Shown here: in pieces, positions 42,901-51,550 of the stretch
Layout: the number at the start of each line of letters is the position of its first letter
Position numbering within the stretch: position 1 is the stretch's first letter
Origin: Mycobacterium sp. DL440
GTDB lineage: Bacteria; Actinomycetota; Actinomycetes; Mycobacteriales; Mycobacteriaceae
Direction of reading: 5' to 3'
DNA length: 64,000 nucleotides
Assembly (NCBI RefSeq): GCF_011745145.1
Contig: NZ_CP050191.1
Location: 1,143,991-1,207,990, forward strand
The notes under the pieces: generated by a model
What the model saw: the letters and a program-made list of their open reading frames with translations, nothing else
What the model was told of the DNA's origin: nothing
Database searches by the model: none
Position numbers and translations under genes: made by a program

Positions 42901-43908
42901 ATGGCAACGGCAGCCGAAGCGCGGGACTGGGCCCGCGGTGCACTGCGCGGAATCGGTAATTCGCTCTACACCCCGTTCTGCGGGACCGATGGGGACGATA
43001 TCGACTGGGACGCCTACCGATACCTTGTACGCTACTGCGTCGGCGATCTTGGCCACCAGATGCTTTGGTGTACCAGCGGTTTGGCCGAGTTCTGGGCGCT
43101 GACCCTCGCCGAACGCAAGCAGTTGCTCGAGGTGGCGATCCAAGAGGGACGCCAGGCCAACCCGGATGTCGTGGTTCAGGCCTGCACCGCGGCAACGTCG
43201 GCCAAGGACTGCCTGGAGCTCACGCTGCACGCGCAGCAGGCGGGCGCCGACATCGTCTACATCCAGACGCCGATGATGGAGGCACACGGGGGAGAGGGCG
43301 TTCTTCGGTTCTTCTCCTACATCGCCGATCGCACGGATATCGCCCTGGGGATGTTCAATTCACCTTCCTCGGGCTACGTGCTGACACCGGACGAAAGCGC
43401 CCGGATCGCTGAGTCCATCCCGGCGGTGTGCGCGACCAAGGAGGGCGCCTTCCGGCCTGCGGCGAGCCGTCGATTGCATGAGCTGGCACCGTATCTCGCG
43501 GTCTGGGAATGCGACACCACGGTGTACCGGGCCGGCTGGCTGCGAGAGGGCGTCGTCTGCCCGGCCCAGTTGGGCACCGCCGGCTATCTGTATGAAACCC
43601 CGCAACGGCGCATCTTCACCGAGTACTGGGACCTGGTGTATGCCGATCGGCTCATCGAGGCGATGGACTTTGCCCGGGAGTCCGGGTTGGACCAGTTCAG
43701 TCTGGACATGGGGTCCTGGTTCACCTGTTACCCGGGCCGCGCTGACTATTTCACCCACTGGGCCGACGCGTTCAAGTACGCGGCTTCGGTCCTCGGATTG
43801 CCGGTCGGGGACTACCCGCATTCCCGTCCGCCCCAGGCATTGCTGCCGGACGCTGGAAAGGCCCAGATCGAGGCTGCCTACCGAAAGCTTGGTTTGATCG
43901 ACGATTGA
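42901..43908 (+). CDS. DapA-like (dihydrodipicolinate synthase family) aldolase/lyase
   Basis: 335-residue class I aldolase-type TIM barrel. The Schiff-base Lys is K180 in VCATKEGAF. The catalytic Tyr of the family's YNxP motif is replaced by Phe (FNSP, 152-155) and the TTGE-like motif by CTSG (57-60), so it is unlikely to make dihydrodipicolinate. Located among acyl-CoA genes, it more likely performs a retro-aldol or hydration/lyase step on a catabolic intermediate. It starts 8 bases after the SDR. Confidence 0.85.
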   Translation: MATAAEARDWARGALRGIGNSLYTPFCGTDGDDIDWDAYRYLVRYCVGDLGHQMLWCTSGLAEFWALTLAERKQLLEVAIQEGRQANPDVVVQACTAATSAKDCLELTLHAQQAGADIVYIQTPMMEAHGGEGVLRFFSYIADRTDIALGMFNSPSSGYVLTPDESARIAESIPAVCATKEGAFRPAASRRLHELAPYLAVWECDTTVYRAGWLREGVVCPAQLGTAGYLYETPQRRIFTEYWDLVYADRLIEAMDFARESGLDQFSLDMGSWFTCYPGRADYFTHWADAFKYAASVLGLPVGDYPHSRPPQALLPDAGKAQIEAAYRKLGLIDD

Positions 43909-44019
43909 CCCGTCTTTGTGCAGGTGGTAGGCCCTAAGGTGGGCTTGCGGAATGCACTACCGATAGGTATACAGTATCTATGTCTGAACGGCTGGTGTGG
44001 CATCGGGAGGTATCGGCGG
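43909..44019 (+). promoter_or_regulatory. Internal promoter-like region
   Basis: Gap of 111 bases inside the block. TATACAGT (43968-43975) provides a -10 and lies in a degenerate copy of the 17-bp palindrome, ACCGATA-GGT-ATACAGT (43959-43975). GGAGG (44006-44010) is 9 bases before ATG 44020. A secondary promoter here is plausible. Confidence 0.4.
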
Positions 44020-44838
44020 ATGACGGTCGCTGACAGTGTGGGAACCGAGGCGGTCCTCTACGAGGTCTCTGACGGTGGGGTCGCGGTTATCACCCTCAAC
44101 CGTCCCGATCGGCTGAACTCCTGGGGTGCGGACATCTCCGCCGGCGTCTACGCGAGTTTCGATCGCGCCGAAGCCGATCCGTCGGTCCGGGTGATCGTGC
44201 TGACCGGCAGCGGACGAGGGTTCTGCGCCGGCGCCTACATGGGCGCCATGCAGGATCTGGGTGCCAGCATCAACGAGGACACGGACGTCAGCAAGATCGT
44301 CGGCGAACGTCATCCCCATTTCCTCACCGAGCTGCGCAAGCCGGTCGTCGCCGCCATCAACGGCGCGTGCGTCGGCATCGGCCTCACGCATGCCTTGATG
44401 TGCGACGTTCGGTTCGCAGCTGCCGGAGCGAAATTCGCCACCGCCTTCCCGCGTCGAGGGCTGATCGGCGAGTACGGCATCACCTGGATCCTGCCGAGGC
44501 TGGCCGGCTGGGGTGCCTCGGCGGATCTGCTGCTGAGCGGTCGGACCTTCTTCGCAGAGGAAGCATTGCAGCTCGGTTTGGTGAAAGAGGTTGTGGCGCC
44601 CGAAGATCTGTTGCCCCGGGCGCTTGAGTACGCCGAAGACCTGGCCCGCAACTGCTCACCCGCCTCGATGGCCGTCATCAAGCGTCAGCTCTACGGCGAT
44701 GCTCATGACCACGTGCGCGATGTCAGCGCCCGTGCCGAGGCCCTGATGCACGAATCCATGGTGCGGCCCGACCTGATCGAGGGCATCACCGCGTTCTTCG
44801 AGAAACGGTCCCCGAACTTCCCGCCCCTGAAAGGCTGA
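44020..44838 (+). CDS. Enoyl-CoA hydratase (crotonase family)
   Basis: 272 residues from ATG 44020, chosen by the GGAGG at 44006-44010. ITLNRPDRLNSWG, FCAGAYMGAMQDLG (loop 1; AGAYM instead of AGADM/L), INGACVGIGLTHALMCDVRF (loop 2) and FPRRGLIGEYGITWILPRLAG. The Ala-Tyr change beside the oxyanion hole is a difference from the first crotonase of this block (41329), so the two probably act on different intermediates. Confidence 0.88.
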   Translation: MTVADSVGTEAVLYEVSDGGVAVITLNRPDRLNSWGADISAGVYASFDRAEADPSVRVIVLTGSGRGFCAGAYMGAMQDLGASINEDTDVSKIVGERHPHFLTELRKPVVAAINGACVGIGLTHALMCDVRFAAAGAKFATAFPRRGLIGEYGITWILPRLAGWGASADLLLSGRTFFAEEALQLGLVKEVVAPEDLLPRALEYAEDLARNCSPASMAVIKRQLYGDAHDHVRDVSARAEALMHESMVRPDLIEGITAFFEKRSPNFPPLKG

Positions 44839-44842
44839 TGAA

Positions 44843-46090
44843 ATGACCGACACACCAGAGCGTCTGCCCTACCTGGCCGTCGACGTCGACAACCATTACT
44901 ACGAACCGGTAGATGCCTTCACCCGGCACCTGCCCAAGGAATTCAAGAGCCGCGGCGTGCAGATGGTGCAGGACGGCAAACGGACCCTCGCAGTGTTCGG
45001 CGGGACGGTCAACCACTTCATCCCCAACCCGACCTTCGACCCGATCATCGAACCGGGCTGCCTGGACTTGCTGTTCCGCGGTGAGATTCCCGAAGGCGTG
45101 AACCCCGCATCGCTGATGAAGGTGGACCGCCTGTCCGAGCACCCCGAGTATCAGAATCGCGATGCCCGGCTCAAGGTGCTCGACCGGCAGCGCCTCGAAA
45201 CCGTGTTCATGCTGCCGACTTTCGCGTGTGGCGTGGAGGAGGGGCTCAAGCACGACATCGAAGCCACCATGGCCTCGGTGCACGCCTTCAACCTGTGGTT
45301 GGACGAGGACTGGGGTTTCGACCGACCTGACGGGCGTTTTGTGTCCGCCCCGATCATCTCGCTGGCTGACCCAGAGAAGGCCGTCGAGGAAGTCGAATTC
45401 GTGATCGGCCGCGGCGCCAAGTTGGTGTGTGTGCGGCCGGCGCCGGTGCCCGGGGCGGTCAGGCCGCGGTCGTTGGGCGACCCGCTTCACGATCCGGTGT
45501 GGGCCCGGCTGGCCGAGGCAGGTGTCGCCGTGGTCTTCCACCTGTCGGACTCCGGGTACATGGCAGTCCCGGCGTTGTGGGGCGGCAGCGGCGTCTTCAA
45601 GGGATTCGGCAAGCGTGATCCGCTCGACATGGTGCTGATGGACGACCGCGCGATCCACGACACCATGGCCTCGATGATCGTGCACCAGGTGTTCACTCGG
45701 CATCCCAAGCTCAAGGTGTGCAGCATCGAGAACGGCTCCTACTTCGTCTACCGGCTGATCAAGCGGCTGAAGAAGGCGGCCAACAATGCGCCATACCACT
45801 TCACGGAGGATCCGGTCGAGCAGCTACGCAACAACGTGTGGATCGCGCCGTACTACGAGGACGATGTGAAGCTGCTCGCCGCCACCATCGGTGTGGACAA
45901 GATCCTGTTCGGCTCGGACTGGCCGCACGGAGAGGGTCTGGCCGATCCGACCACCTTCACCGCGGACATCCCGCAGTTCCCGGAGTTCAGTCTCGAAGAC
46001 ACCCGGAAGGTCATGCGCGACAACGCCCTCGAACTCCTCGGCGACCCGACCCGGACTGCACCCGGTGTCGCAGGCCTGGTGTCGGTCTAG
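44843..46090 (+). CDS. Amidohydrolase (PF04909, ACMSD-like)
   Basis: 415 residues, metal-dependent TIM-barrel amidohydrolase. The N-terminal metal motif reads VDVDNHYYEP (D-x-H rather than HxH); later FHLSDSGYM, IVHQVFTRHPKLKVCSIENGS and the metal Asp in LFGSDWPHGEGL. Family members include decarboxylases (ACMSD, resorcylate) and C-C hydrolases. It closely resembles the protein at 55204-56436, including the IPNPTF segment. Four bases follow the crotonase stop. Confidence 0.9.
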   Translation: MTDTPERLPYLAVDVDNHYYEPVDAFTRHLPKEFKSRGVQMVQDGKRTLAVFGGTVNHFIPNPTFDPIIEPGCLDLLFRGEIPEGVNPASLMKVDRLSEHPEYQNRDARLKVLDRQRLETVFMLPTFACGVEEGLKHDIEATMASVHAFNLWLDEDWGFDRPDGRFVSAPIISLADPEKAVEEVEFVIGRGAKLVCVRPAPVPGAVRPRSLGDPLHDPVWARLAEAGVAVVFHLSDSGYMAVPALWGGSGVFKGFGKRDPLDMVLMDDRAIHDTMASMIVHQVFTRHPKLKVCSIENGSYFVYRLIKRLKKAANNAPYHFTEDPVEQLRNNVWIAPYYEDDVKLLAATIGVDKILFGSDWPHGEGLADPTTFTADIPQFPEFSLEDTRKVMRDNALELLGDPTRTAPGVAGLVSV

Positions 46091-46098
46091 CCGCCAAC

Positions 46099-47721
46099 AT
46101 GGCTGAATGGACCATCGGCGCCGTCGTCGACGCGATTGCCGAGGCGGTGCCCGACCGGGAGATGACGGTGTGCGGCGCCCGCCGCACCACCTTCGCGCAG
46201 GGGGCTGACCTGACCCGCCGGCTGGCCAACTTTCTGGCCTCGCGCGGGCTGGGTCCGTACCGGGAGCGTCGGGACCTGAACCGTTGGGAATGCGGTCAGG
46301 ACGTCGTCGCGCTCGTCATGCACAACGACCTGTACCCCGAGATGGTGATCGGCTGCCTCAAGGCGCGCACGGTCCCGGTGAACGTGAACTACTACTACTC
46401 GCCGGGCGAGGTGGCCGACCTGCTGGCGTACCTGAAGCCCCGCGCGGTGATCTACCACCGCTCCCTGGGGGCGAAGTTCGTCGACGTATTTGAGGATAAA
46501 GCGCTGCAGGCCGAATTGTTGATCTCCATCGACGATGGCGACGGTGCCGAGTTGCCGGGCTCGGTGACGCTGGAAGATGCTCTGGCTCAGGAGGATACCG
46601 ACCACGGCGTCACCCCGTCACCCGATGACCTGCTCATGGTCTGCACCGGCGGGACGACCGGCCGGCCCAAAGGCGTGATGTGGCGCCAGGGCGACATCTA
46701 CGTGTCGTCGATGAACGGCGCCGACCATGATCAGGTGAGCGAGATCCACGACAAGGTGGCCAATGCCGGCCCACCCTGGTTCGCGGTGTCGCCGTTGATG
46801 CACGCCGCCGGGATGTGGACCGCGTTCTCCGGGCTGCTGTCCGGCCAGACCGTGGTGCTGCACGACACCAAGCCGCGCTTCGACCCGCGCACGGTGCTCG
46901 AAACGGCGCAGCGGGAGAAGATCGGGCTGATGACGATGGTCGGTGACGCCTACGCCGCGCCGATCATCGAAGAGTTGGGCCGGCGATCCTATGACCTGTC
47001 GTCGATGTTCGCGATCGGCACGGGTGGCGCGGCCACCAACCCGAAACATCAACGCGCACTGCTGGAACACATCCCACAGATCACCATCATCAACGGGTTC
47101 GGCTCGTCGGAGACCGGCAACATGGGATTCGGCCATACCCAACGCGAAACCCCGACCGCCGAAACCTTCCAGCTGCGGGCCGGCGGGCTGGTGCTGGCCG
47201 ACGACTACTCCCGTTTCCTGGACCCCGGTGACCCCGAGGTGGGCTGGGTGGCACGCAACGGCCGGATCCCACTCGGCTATTTCAACGACGAGGCGGCGAC
47301 GGTGAAGACCTTCCCCGAGGTGGCCGGCGAGCGAGTGGTGGTCTCGGGTGACCGCGCCTCACTCGACGCCGACGGGACCCTCCGCCTGTTGGGGCGGGAC
47401 TCGTTGGTGGTCAACACCGGTGGCGAAAAGGTGTTCGTCGAAGAGATCGAAGAAGTCCTGCGGGCTCATCCTCACGTGGTGGATGCGCTGGCTGTGGGTC
47501 GGCCCAGCGAGCGGTGGGGTGAAGAAGTTGTTGCGCTGGTGTCGATCCGCGATGTGGTCGACGCAGCCGCGCTCCGGGAGCACTGCGCCACCCGGCTGGC
47601 CCGGTTCAAACTTCCCAAGGATGTGCTGTTCGTCGAGGACATTCGCCGACTTGGCAACGGCAAGGCCGACTATCGCTGGGCCAAGAGCCTGGCCTCGGAA
47701 CAAGCGGGGATCAAGGCATGA
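46099..47721 (+). CDS. AMP-dependent acyl-CoA synthetase (FadD-like)
   Basis: 540 residues: ATP loop VCTGGTTGRPKGVMWRQ (about 178-194), FGSSETGNMG (A5), SGDRASLDADGTLRLLGRDS (A7-A8) and GNGKADYRWAKS (A10 Lys). A CTGGTTGRPKG loop and the INGFGSSETG motif are features of a subfamily often found in actinobacterial steroid/terpenoid clusters. ATG 46099 follows the amidohydrolase stop by 8 bases and its stop overlaps the next amidohydrolase start (ATGA). Confidence 0.92.
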   Translation: MAEWTIGAVVDAIAEAVPDREMTVCGARRTTFAQGADLTRRLANFLASRGLGPYRERRDLNRWECGQDVVALVMHNDLYPEMVIGCLKARTVPVNVNYYYSPGEVADLLAYLKPRAVIYHRSLGAKFVDVFEDKALQAELLISIDDGDGAELPGSVTLEDALAQEDTDHGVTPSPDDLLMVCTGGTTGRPKGVMWRQGDIYVSSMNGADHDQVSEIHDKVANAGPPWFAVSPLMHAAGMWTAFSGLLSGQTVVLHDTKPRFDPRTVLETAQREKIGLMTMVGDAYAAPIIEELGRRSYDLSSMFAIGTGGAATNPKHQRALLEHIPQITIINGFGSSETGNMGFGHTQRETPTAETFQLRAGGLVLADDYSRFLDPGDPEVGWVARNGRIPLGYFNDEAATVKTFPEVAGERVVVSGDRASLDADGTLRLLGRDSLVVNTGGEKVFVEEIEEVLRAHPHVVDALAVGRPSERWGEEVVALVSIRDVVDAAALREHCATRLARFKLPKDVLFVEDIRRLGNGKADYRWAKSLASEQAGIKA

Positions 47722-48548
47722 CACAGCAGGTGATTGACTGTCTGGCCAATGTGCACTTCGGCGAGACCGAAAACCAGCCCACCTTCATGAAGAAGGTGCG
47801 CGACGATTACTTCAAGGGCCCGACGTCGATGTATGACCCCATCGAGCTGTCGGAGATGCTCGACGAGATGGACACCCACGGTGTGCGGAAGGCAATCCTG
47901 ATGGATTCCCTGGTCAAGCCATCGGTGACTGCGCGAAAGTTCGTCGAGGCGCATCCCGACCGCTTCGCGCTGGCGATGGGCGGGGTCAACCTGTTGCGCC
48001 CCATCCCGTCGTTGCGTGAACTCGCAGCCGTCGTGGCCGACCTTCCAGTCGCGTATACCGTTGTCGGACCCAGCTTCTGGGGAGACGGGCAGTACCCGCC
48101 GAGCGACGCGGTGTACTACCCGCTCTACACCAAGTGCGCCGAGCTGGAACTGCCGCTGTGTGTCAACACCGGTATTCCCGGCCCGCCGATTCCGGGCGAG
48201 GTGCAGAACCCCATCCACCTCGACCGCGTGTGCGTTCGGTTCCCGGAGTTGCAGCTGTGCATGATCCACGGCGCAGATCCATGGTGGGACATCGCGATCC
48301 GAATGCTGATCAAGTACAAGAATCTGCGGCTCATGACGTCGGCGTGGTCGCCGAAACGATTGCCGGACAGCCTCTTGCACTTCATGCGAACCCGGGGGAA
48401 GGACAAAGTCATCTTTGCCTCGGATTTCCCGGTGTTGCGCATGCAGCGCGTCGTGCCCGAGGCCCTGGCGCTCGACCTGCCGGCCGATGTGCTGGACAAC
48501 TACCTCTACAACAATGCCGCGGAGTTCTTCTTCGGCAGAGACGACTAG
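47718..48548 (+). CDS. Amidohydrolase (PF04909), short type
   Basis: 276 residues; metal-dependent amidohydrolase of the 4-oxalomesaconate/ACMSD group. At the N-terminus the family HxH is replaced by NVHFG, while HPDRFALAMGGVN, LCVNTGIPGPPIPG, MIHGADPWW and the Asp in FASDFPVLRM are recognisable. Coupled to the ligase by a 4-base overlap. The second amidohydrolase in the block implies either a C-C bond hydrolysis or a decarboxylation beyond ordinary beta-oxidation. Confidence 0.88.
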   Translation: MTQQVIDCLANVHFGETENQPTFMKKVRDDYFKGPTSMYDPIELSEMLDEMDTHGVRKAILMDSLVKPSVTARKFVEAHPDRFALAMGGVNLLRPIPSLRELAAVVADLPVAYTVVGPSFWGDGQYPPSDAVYYPLYTKCAELELPLCVNTGIPGPPIPGEVQNPIHLDRVCVRFPELQLCMIHGADPWWDIAIRMLIKYKNLRLMTSAWSPKRLPDSLLHFMRTRGKDKVIFASDFPVLRMQRVVPEALALDLPADVLDNYLYNNAAEFFFGRDD

Positions 48549-48581
48549 GACGCCCTCGGCGAAGCCGAGAAAGGAGCACGG

Positions 48582-49637
48582 ATGGACCGCTACGAACTGC
48601 GCAGGCTGGACTACAGCCTGACCGAGGACCACGTCGACCTGCAGACCGCGTACCGGCAGTTCTTCAAGACGCACTCCGACATCGAGACAGTGCGCGCGGC
48701 CGAACCGTCGGGCTTCGACAAAAGTCTGTGGGAACGGTTGTGCGCCATGGGCGCCACGACAATGGCGCTTCCGGAATCTGTCGGCGGTGACGGGGCAACC
48801 CTGGTCGACCTGACCTTGGTGGCTGAGGAGCTCGGGCGCTCATTGGCGCCGGTGCCGTGGATCGACCATGTCGTCGCGGCGCGGTTGCTCGCCAGGTTGG
48901 GGGCCTGCGAGTCCGAAGAGATCGTGCAGGGCACCCAGATCGTCGGGCTCGATCCACAGCAGGTGGCGCCGGCCGGCGCCCGGCTCATCCCGATCGGGTC
49001 GATCGCCGACCACATCTTCGTCCGCGATGGAGACGACGTCGTGAAGCTGGAATTCTCCACGCGGCCTGCCCGCGTCGACAACATCGGCAAGCTGCCGATG
49101 GCGTGGGTGGACCCGTCCGCCGCAGACACCCGGGTCGTGCTGGCCAGCGGTGCCGACGCCCTGGCGGAATATCAACGGGCGTTGGACGAATGGCGTCTGC
49201 TGACCGCGGCGGTGCTGGTGGGTCTGGTCGAGGAGACCATGACGATCGCCGCGGAGTTCGCCAAGTCCCGGTACACCCTCGGTGTGCCGATCGGGACGCT
49301 GCAAGGCATTTCACATCCGTTGGCCAACATCGCGATCACTGTTCAGAGCGGGCGGGGTCTGGCTCGGCGGGCGGCATGGTTCCTCGATAACGAGCCTGAC
49401 GAGCGTGCCGAGCTCGCCCCGTCGGCGTTCGTCTTCATGGCCGAGGAGGCCGCCAAGGCCGCCACCATGGCGGTACACGTTCAGGGTGGACTGGGGGTGT
49501 CCGCGGAGGCCGCCGCCACCGCGTACCTGGTGCGGGCGCGAGGGTGGGCGCTGGCCGGTGGTGACCCGGGCGCCACCGCGGTGCACATCGCTCACATCGT
49601 CGCGGCTCGCGAGAGCCGTGAAGCGGCAAAGGTTTAG
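48582..49637 (+). CDS. Acyl-CoA dehydrogenase, small-subunit type (FadE-like)
   Basis: 351 residues, shorter than a full FadE. It retains the C-terminal helical domain (YTLGVPIGTLQGISHPLANI) but the middle FAD-binding strand domain is reduced and the catalytic EGTSE motif is missing (GGDPGATAVHIAHIV at that place). This is the pattern of the partner subunit in alpha2-beta2 FadE heterotetramers, as in steroid side-chain enzymes. It is followed 10 bases later by a full-length FadE. AAGGAG precedes ATG 48582. Confidence 0.88.
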   Translation: MDRYELRRLDYSLTEDHVDLQTAYRQFFKTHSDIETVRAAEPSGFDKSLWERLCAMGATTMALPESVGGDGATLVDLTLVAEELGRSLAPVPWIDHVVAARLLARLGACESEEIVQGTQIVGLDPQQVAPAGARLIPIGSIADHIFVRDGDDVVKLEFSTRPARVDNIGKLPMAWVDPSAADTRVVLASGADALAEYQRALDEWRLLTAAVLVGLVEETMTIAAEFAKSRYTLGVPIGTLQGISHPLANIAITVQSGRGLARRAAWFLDNEPDERAELAPSAFVFMAEEAAKAATMAVHVQGGLGVSAEAAATAYLVRARGWALAGGDPGATAVHIAHIVAARESREAAKV

Positions 49638-49647
49638 GGGAGCAGGC

Positions 49648-50829
49648 GTGGATTTCTCAACAGTCGAACTGTCCGCGGAGGACGAGGCGTTCCGCACCGA
49701 AGTGCGCGAATTTCTGTCCAGTGTCGTGACCGAGGACGTCATCCGTCGCGACCGCGAGACCGGCGACAACTTCGACGAGGGCGTGCACCTGGCACTCGGC
49801 GCCGCCGGCTACCTCGAGAAGGAATTCAAGTCCCAGGCCGATGGTGGGTTCACCCGGGTGCAGTCGCGGATCTGGCAGCTGGAGAAGCGCCGGGCCGAGG
49901 TGCCGTGGGTGACGTGGGGGACCACCTCGATGGTCGCCCGATCCGTGGCGAAGTTCGCCGGCCCGGAGATCCGTGACGACGTGTTGCGTGGGGTGTTCGA
50001 CGGCACCGTGCGGTTGTGCCTGGGCTACACCGAACCTGAGGGTGGTTCCGATGTGGCCACCTGCAAGACCCGTGCGGTACGAGAAGCGGATGGGTCGAGC
50101 TGGATCATTAATGGGTCCAAGATGTTCACCACCGGCGCACACAACTGCCAGTACGTCTTCCTGATCACCAACACCGATCCGGAGGCGCCGAAACACAAGA
50201 GCCTCACCATGTTCCTCGTTCCGCTCGATCTGCCAGGCATCGAGATCCAGGGCATCCGGACCGTCGACGGTGACCGCACCAACATCGTCTACTACTCGGA
50301 CGTGCGGGTCGACGACAAGTACCGGCTCGGCGATGTCAACGGCGGCTGGACAGTGGTGCGTGAACCGCTCGACGCCGAGCACGGGGCCGTCGCGGCCGCC
50401 GACGACGGTCTGGCCGACGTCGCGATCATGATGCATCAGGCCGGATTCATGGCCGAGGCGGCGGACAATGTGGCCGCGTTGGTAGGCCGGTCGGGTGCCG
50501 TTGACGACGGATCTGTCGCATATCGGTTGGGGCGCAGCGTGGCTCGTCTGGAGGCCTCCCTGTCCTCGCCCAGCATCTTCGGCCGGGTCGCGCTGGCACA
50601 GACCATGCGTGACATTGCCCCGGATCTGATGGACATCGCCGGATCGGTGGCCGCACTGCCGATCGGGGCCGACGGGGGAGCCGACGACCGCAGCGAGTAC
50701 GTGTACCGGTTCGCGCCGCTCGTCGGTATCTACGGCGGGACGCTCGAAGTGTTCCGCAACATGATCGCCCAGCACGTGCTGGGCCTGGGCAAGCCGAACT
50801 ACTCGGCGCCGAAGGCACGGGTGTCCTAG
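49648..50829 (+). CDS. Acyl-CoA dehydrogenase, large-subunit type (FadE-like)
   Basis: 393 residues from GTG 49648 (GGGGAG upstream). LGYTEPEGGSDVATC and WIINGSKMFTTGAHNC are the FAD/substrate segments. The C-terminal motif is YGGTLEVFRNMIAQHVLGL, so the homotetramer EGTSE glutamate is absent at that position and the catalytic base may be elsewhere, as in heteromeric FadE pairs. Works with the preceding gene. Last gene of the block; a 60-base palindrome starts one base after the stop. Confidence 0.9.
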   Translation: MDFSTVELSAEDEAFRTEVREFLSSVVTEDVIRRDRETGDNFDEGVHLALGAAGYLEKEFKSQADGGFTRVQSRIWQLEKRRAEVPWVTWGTTSMVARSVAKFAGPEIRDDVLRGVFDGTVRLCLGYTEPEGGSDVATCKTRAVREADGSSWIINGSKMFTTGAHNCQYVFLITNTDPEAPKHKSLTMFLVPLDLPGIEIQGIRTVDGDRTNIVYYSDVRVDDKYRLGDVNGGWTVVREPLDAEHGAVAAADDGLADVAIMMHQAGFMAEAADNVAALVGRSGAVDDGSVAYRLGRSVARLEASLSSPSIFGRVALAQTMRDIAPDLMDIAGSVAALPIGADGGADDRSEYVYRFAPLVGIYGGTLEVFRNMIAQHVLGLGKPNYSAPKARVS

Positions 50830-50830
50830 C

Positions 50831-50890
50831 GCGAGCAGACACATATGTACCCAAACCCCGGGTGTGTCGGGTACATACGCGTCTGGTCGG
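50831..50890. repeat. 60-base palindromic intergenic element (copy 4)
   Basis: Exactly 60 bases, ends GCGAGCAGACAC and GCGTCTGGTCGG; core contains TATGTACCC (50845-50853) facing GGGTACATA (50869-50877). The arms pair with a few mismatches, so this copy is more worn. It starts one base after the stop of the FadE operon and probably terminates it. Confidence 0.8.
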
Positions 50891-50893
50891 CAG

Positions 50894-51030
50894 CTAGGCG
50901 GGCGTCTCGCCCAGCATCGACATCATGATCACCGCGGCCGCCACCACGACGCGGCTGGCCTGGGTGAACCCGTCACCGCGTCATCGCCGCGGTGCCCGTG
51001 CACGTGGGCCTCCGGCCGCGTCCGTGGCAC
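50894..51030 (-). pseudogene. Probable remnant of an MMPL/RND transporter C-terminus
   Basis: Leftward reading gives EAHVHGHRGDDAVTG in one frame and, after a one-base shift, GFTQASRVVVAAAVIMMSML ending at a TAG (50894-50896). Together these match the usual MMPL segment REAYVHG...GF..ASRVVVAAAxIM. Only about 45 codons survive and there is a frameshift, so I call it a remnant. Identification rests on motif memory alone. Confidence 0.45.
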
Positions 51031-51039
51031 TCGATCAAC

Positions 51040-51137
51040 CGCCGCAATTGCGTCGTCGGTATCTGAGCTTGATGCTCGATGCCCTCAATCCAGCCGACGC
51101 GCAGCCGCTCCCGCCGCTACCGGGCAGCCGCACTTAG
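51040..51137 (+). pseudogene. Possible remnant of a TetR C-terminus
   Basis: The rightward frame ending at 51137 reads QLRRRYLSLMLDALNPADAQ followed by PLPPLPGS, like the last helix and tail of many actinobacterial TetR proteins (RRYLALLLDGLR...PLP). No DNA-binding domain precedes it. Together with the MMPL fragment it suggests a lost regulator/transporter pair. Weak evidence. Confidence 0.25.
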
Positions 51138-51550
51138 CCGGTCGGTGCCAGGCTGGGTTGAATGGGAACCAATACCGGCGGCGGAGCCGACGGTGCCACC
51201 TGTAGATCGCCGCGGGGCACGAGACCCTCGGGAACTCGACCGGCCGCGCCGGCTTCAGCCGGTGGGGCCTCGCACTTCTGCTGGCCCTCGTTCCAGACCC
51301 CGCCGCTGTGCCGGCAGCAACCCTTGGTGTCGTCGATCTTCTCCTGCATGGATTCGTCGAGACCGTCGTTGAGGATGTCAGTGCAGGAGTCGAAGTCCTC
51401 GATGTCCCACACGCCGGGTTCGGCCTGTGAAACCCCGCTCGGCGCCACGATGATGAACATCACCGCGGCGGCGAATGTTGCTGCGGATCCCATCAGTCGG
51501 CGCGCGAAAGTGCTCGTCCGCGTGAATGCGAGTGTCGTTGTGTTCGGCAT
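51134..51550 (-). CDS. Exported Cys-containing protein of unknown function
   Basis: 138 residues from ATG 51550. Signal peptide: basic start, hydrophobic stretch AATFAAAVMFIIVAPSG, and a likely signal peptidase I site after SQA (about residue 43). The mature part is small, acidic then proline-rich, with four cysteines (SCTDIL, KGCC, KCEAP) and a conserved-looking GGVWNEGQQKCE segment, as in other small mycobacterial secreted proteins with a 'GCC...GG.W' pattern. No function is known to me. It has no operon partner. Confidence 0.75.
   Translation of the reverse strand: MPNTTTLAFTRTSTFARRLMGSAATFAAAVMFIIVAPSGVSQAEPGVWDIEDFDSCTDILNDGLDESMQEKIDDTKGCCRHSGGVWNEGQQKCEAPPAEAGAAGRVPEGLVPRGDLQVAPSAPPPVLVPIQPSLAPTG

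Noticed and set aside
50864..51205. 113-codon rightward frame after the FadE operon
   Set aside because: Begins inside the palindrome and runs across the remnant region in a His/Arg-rich frame; not protein-like.
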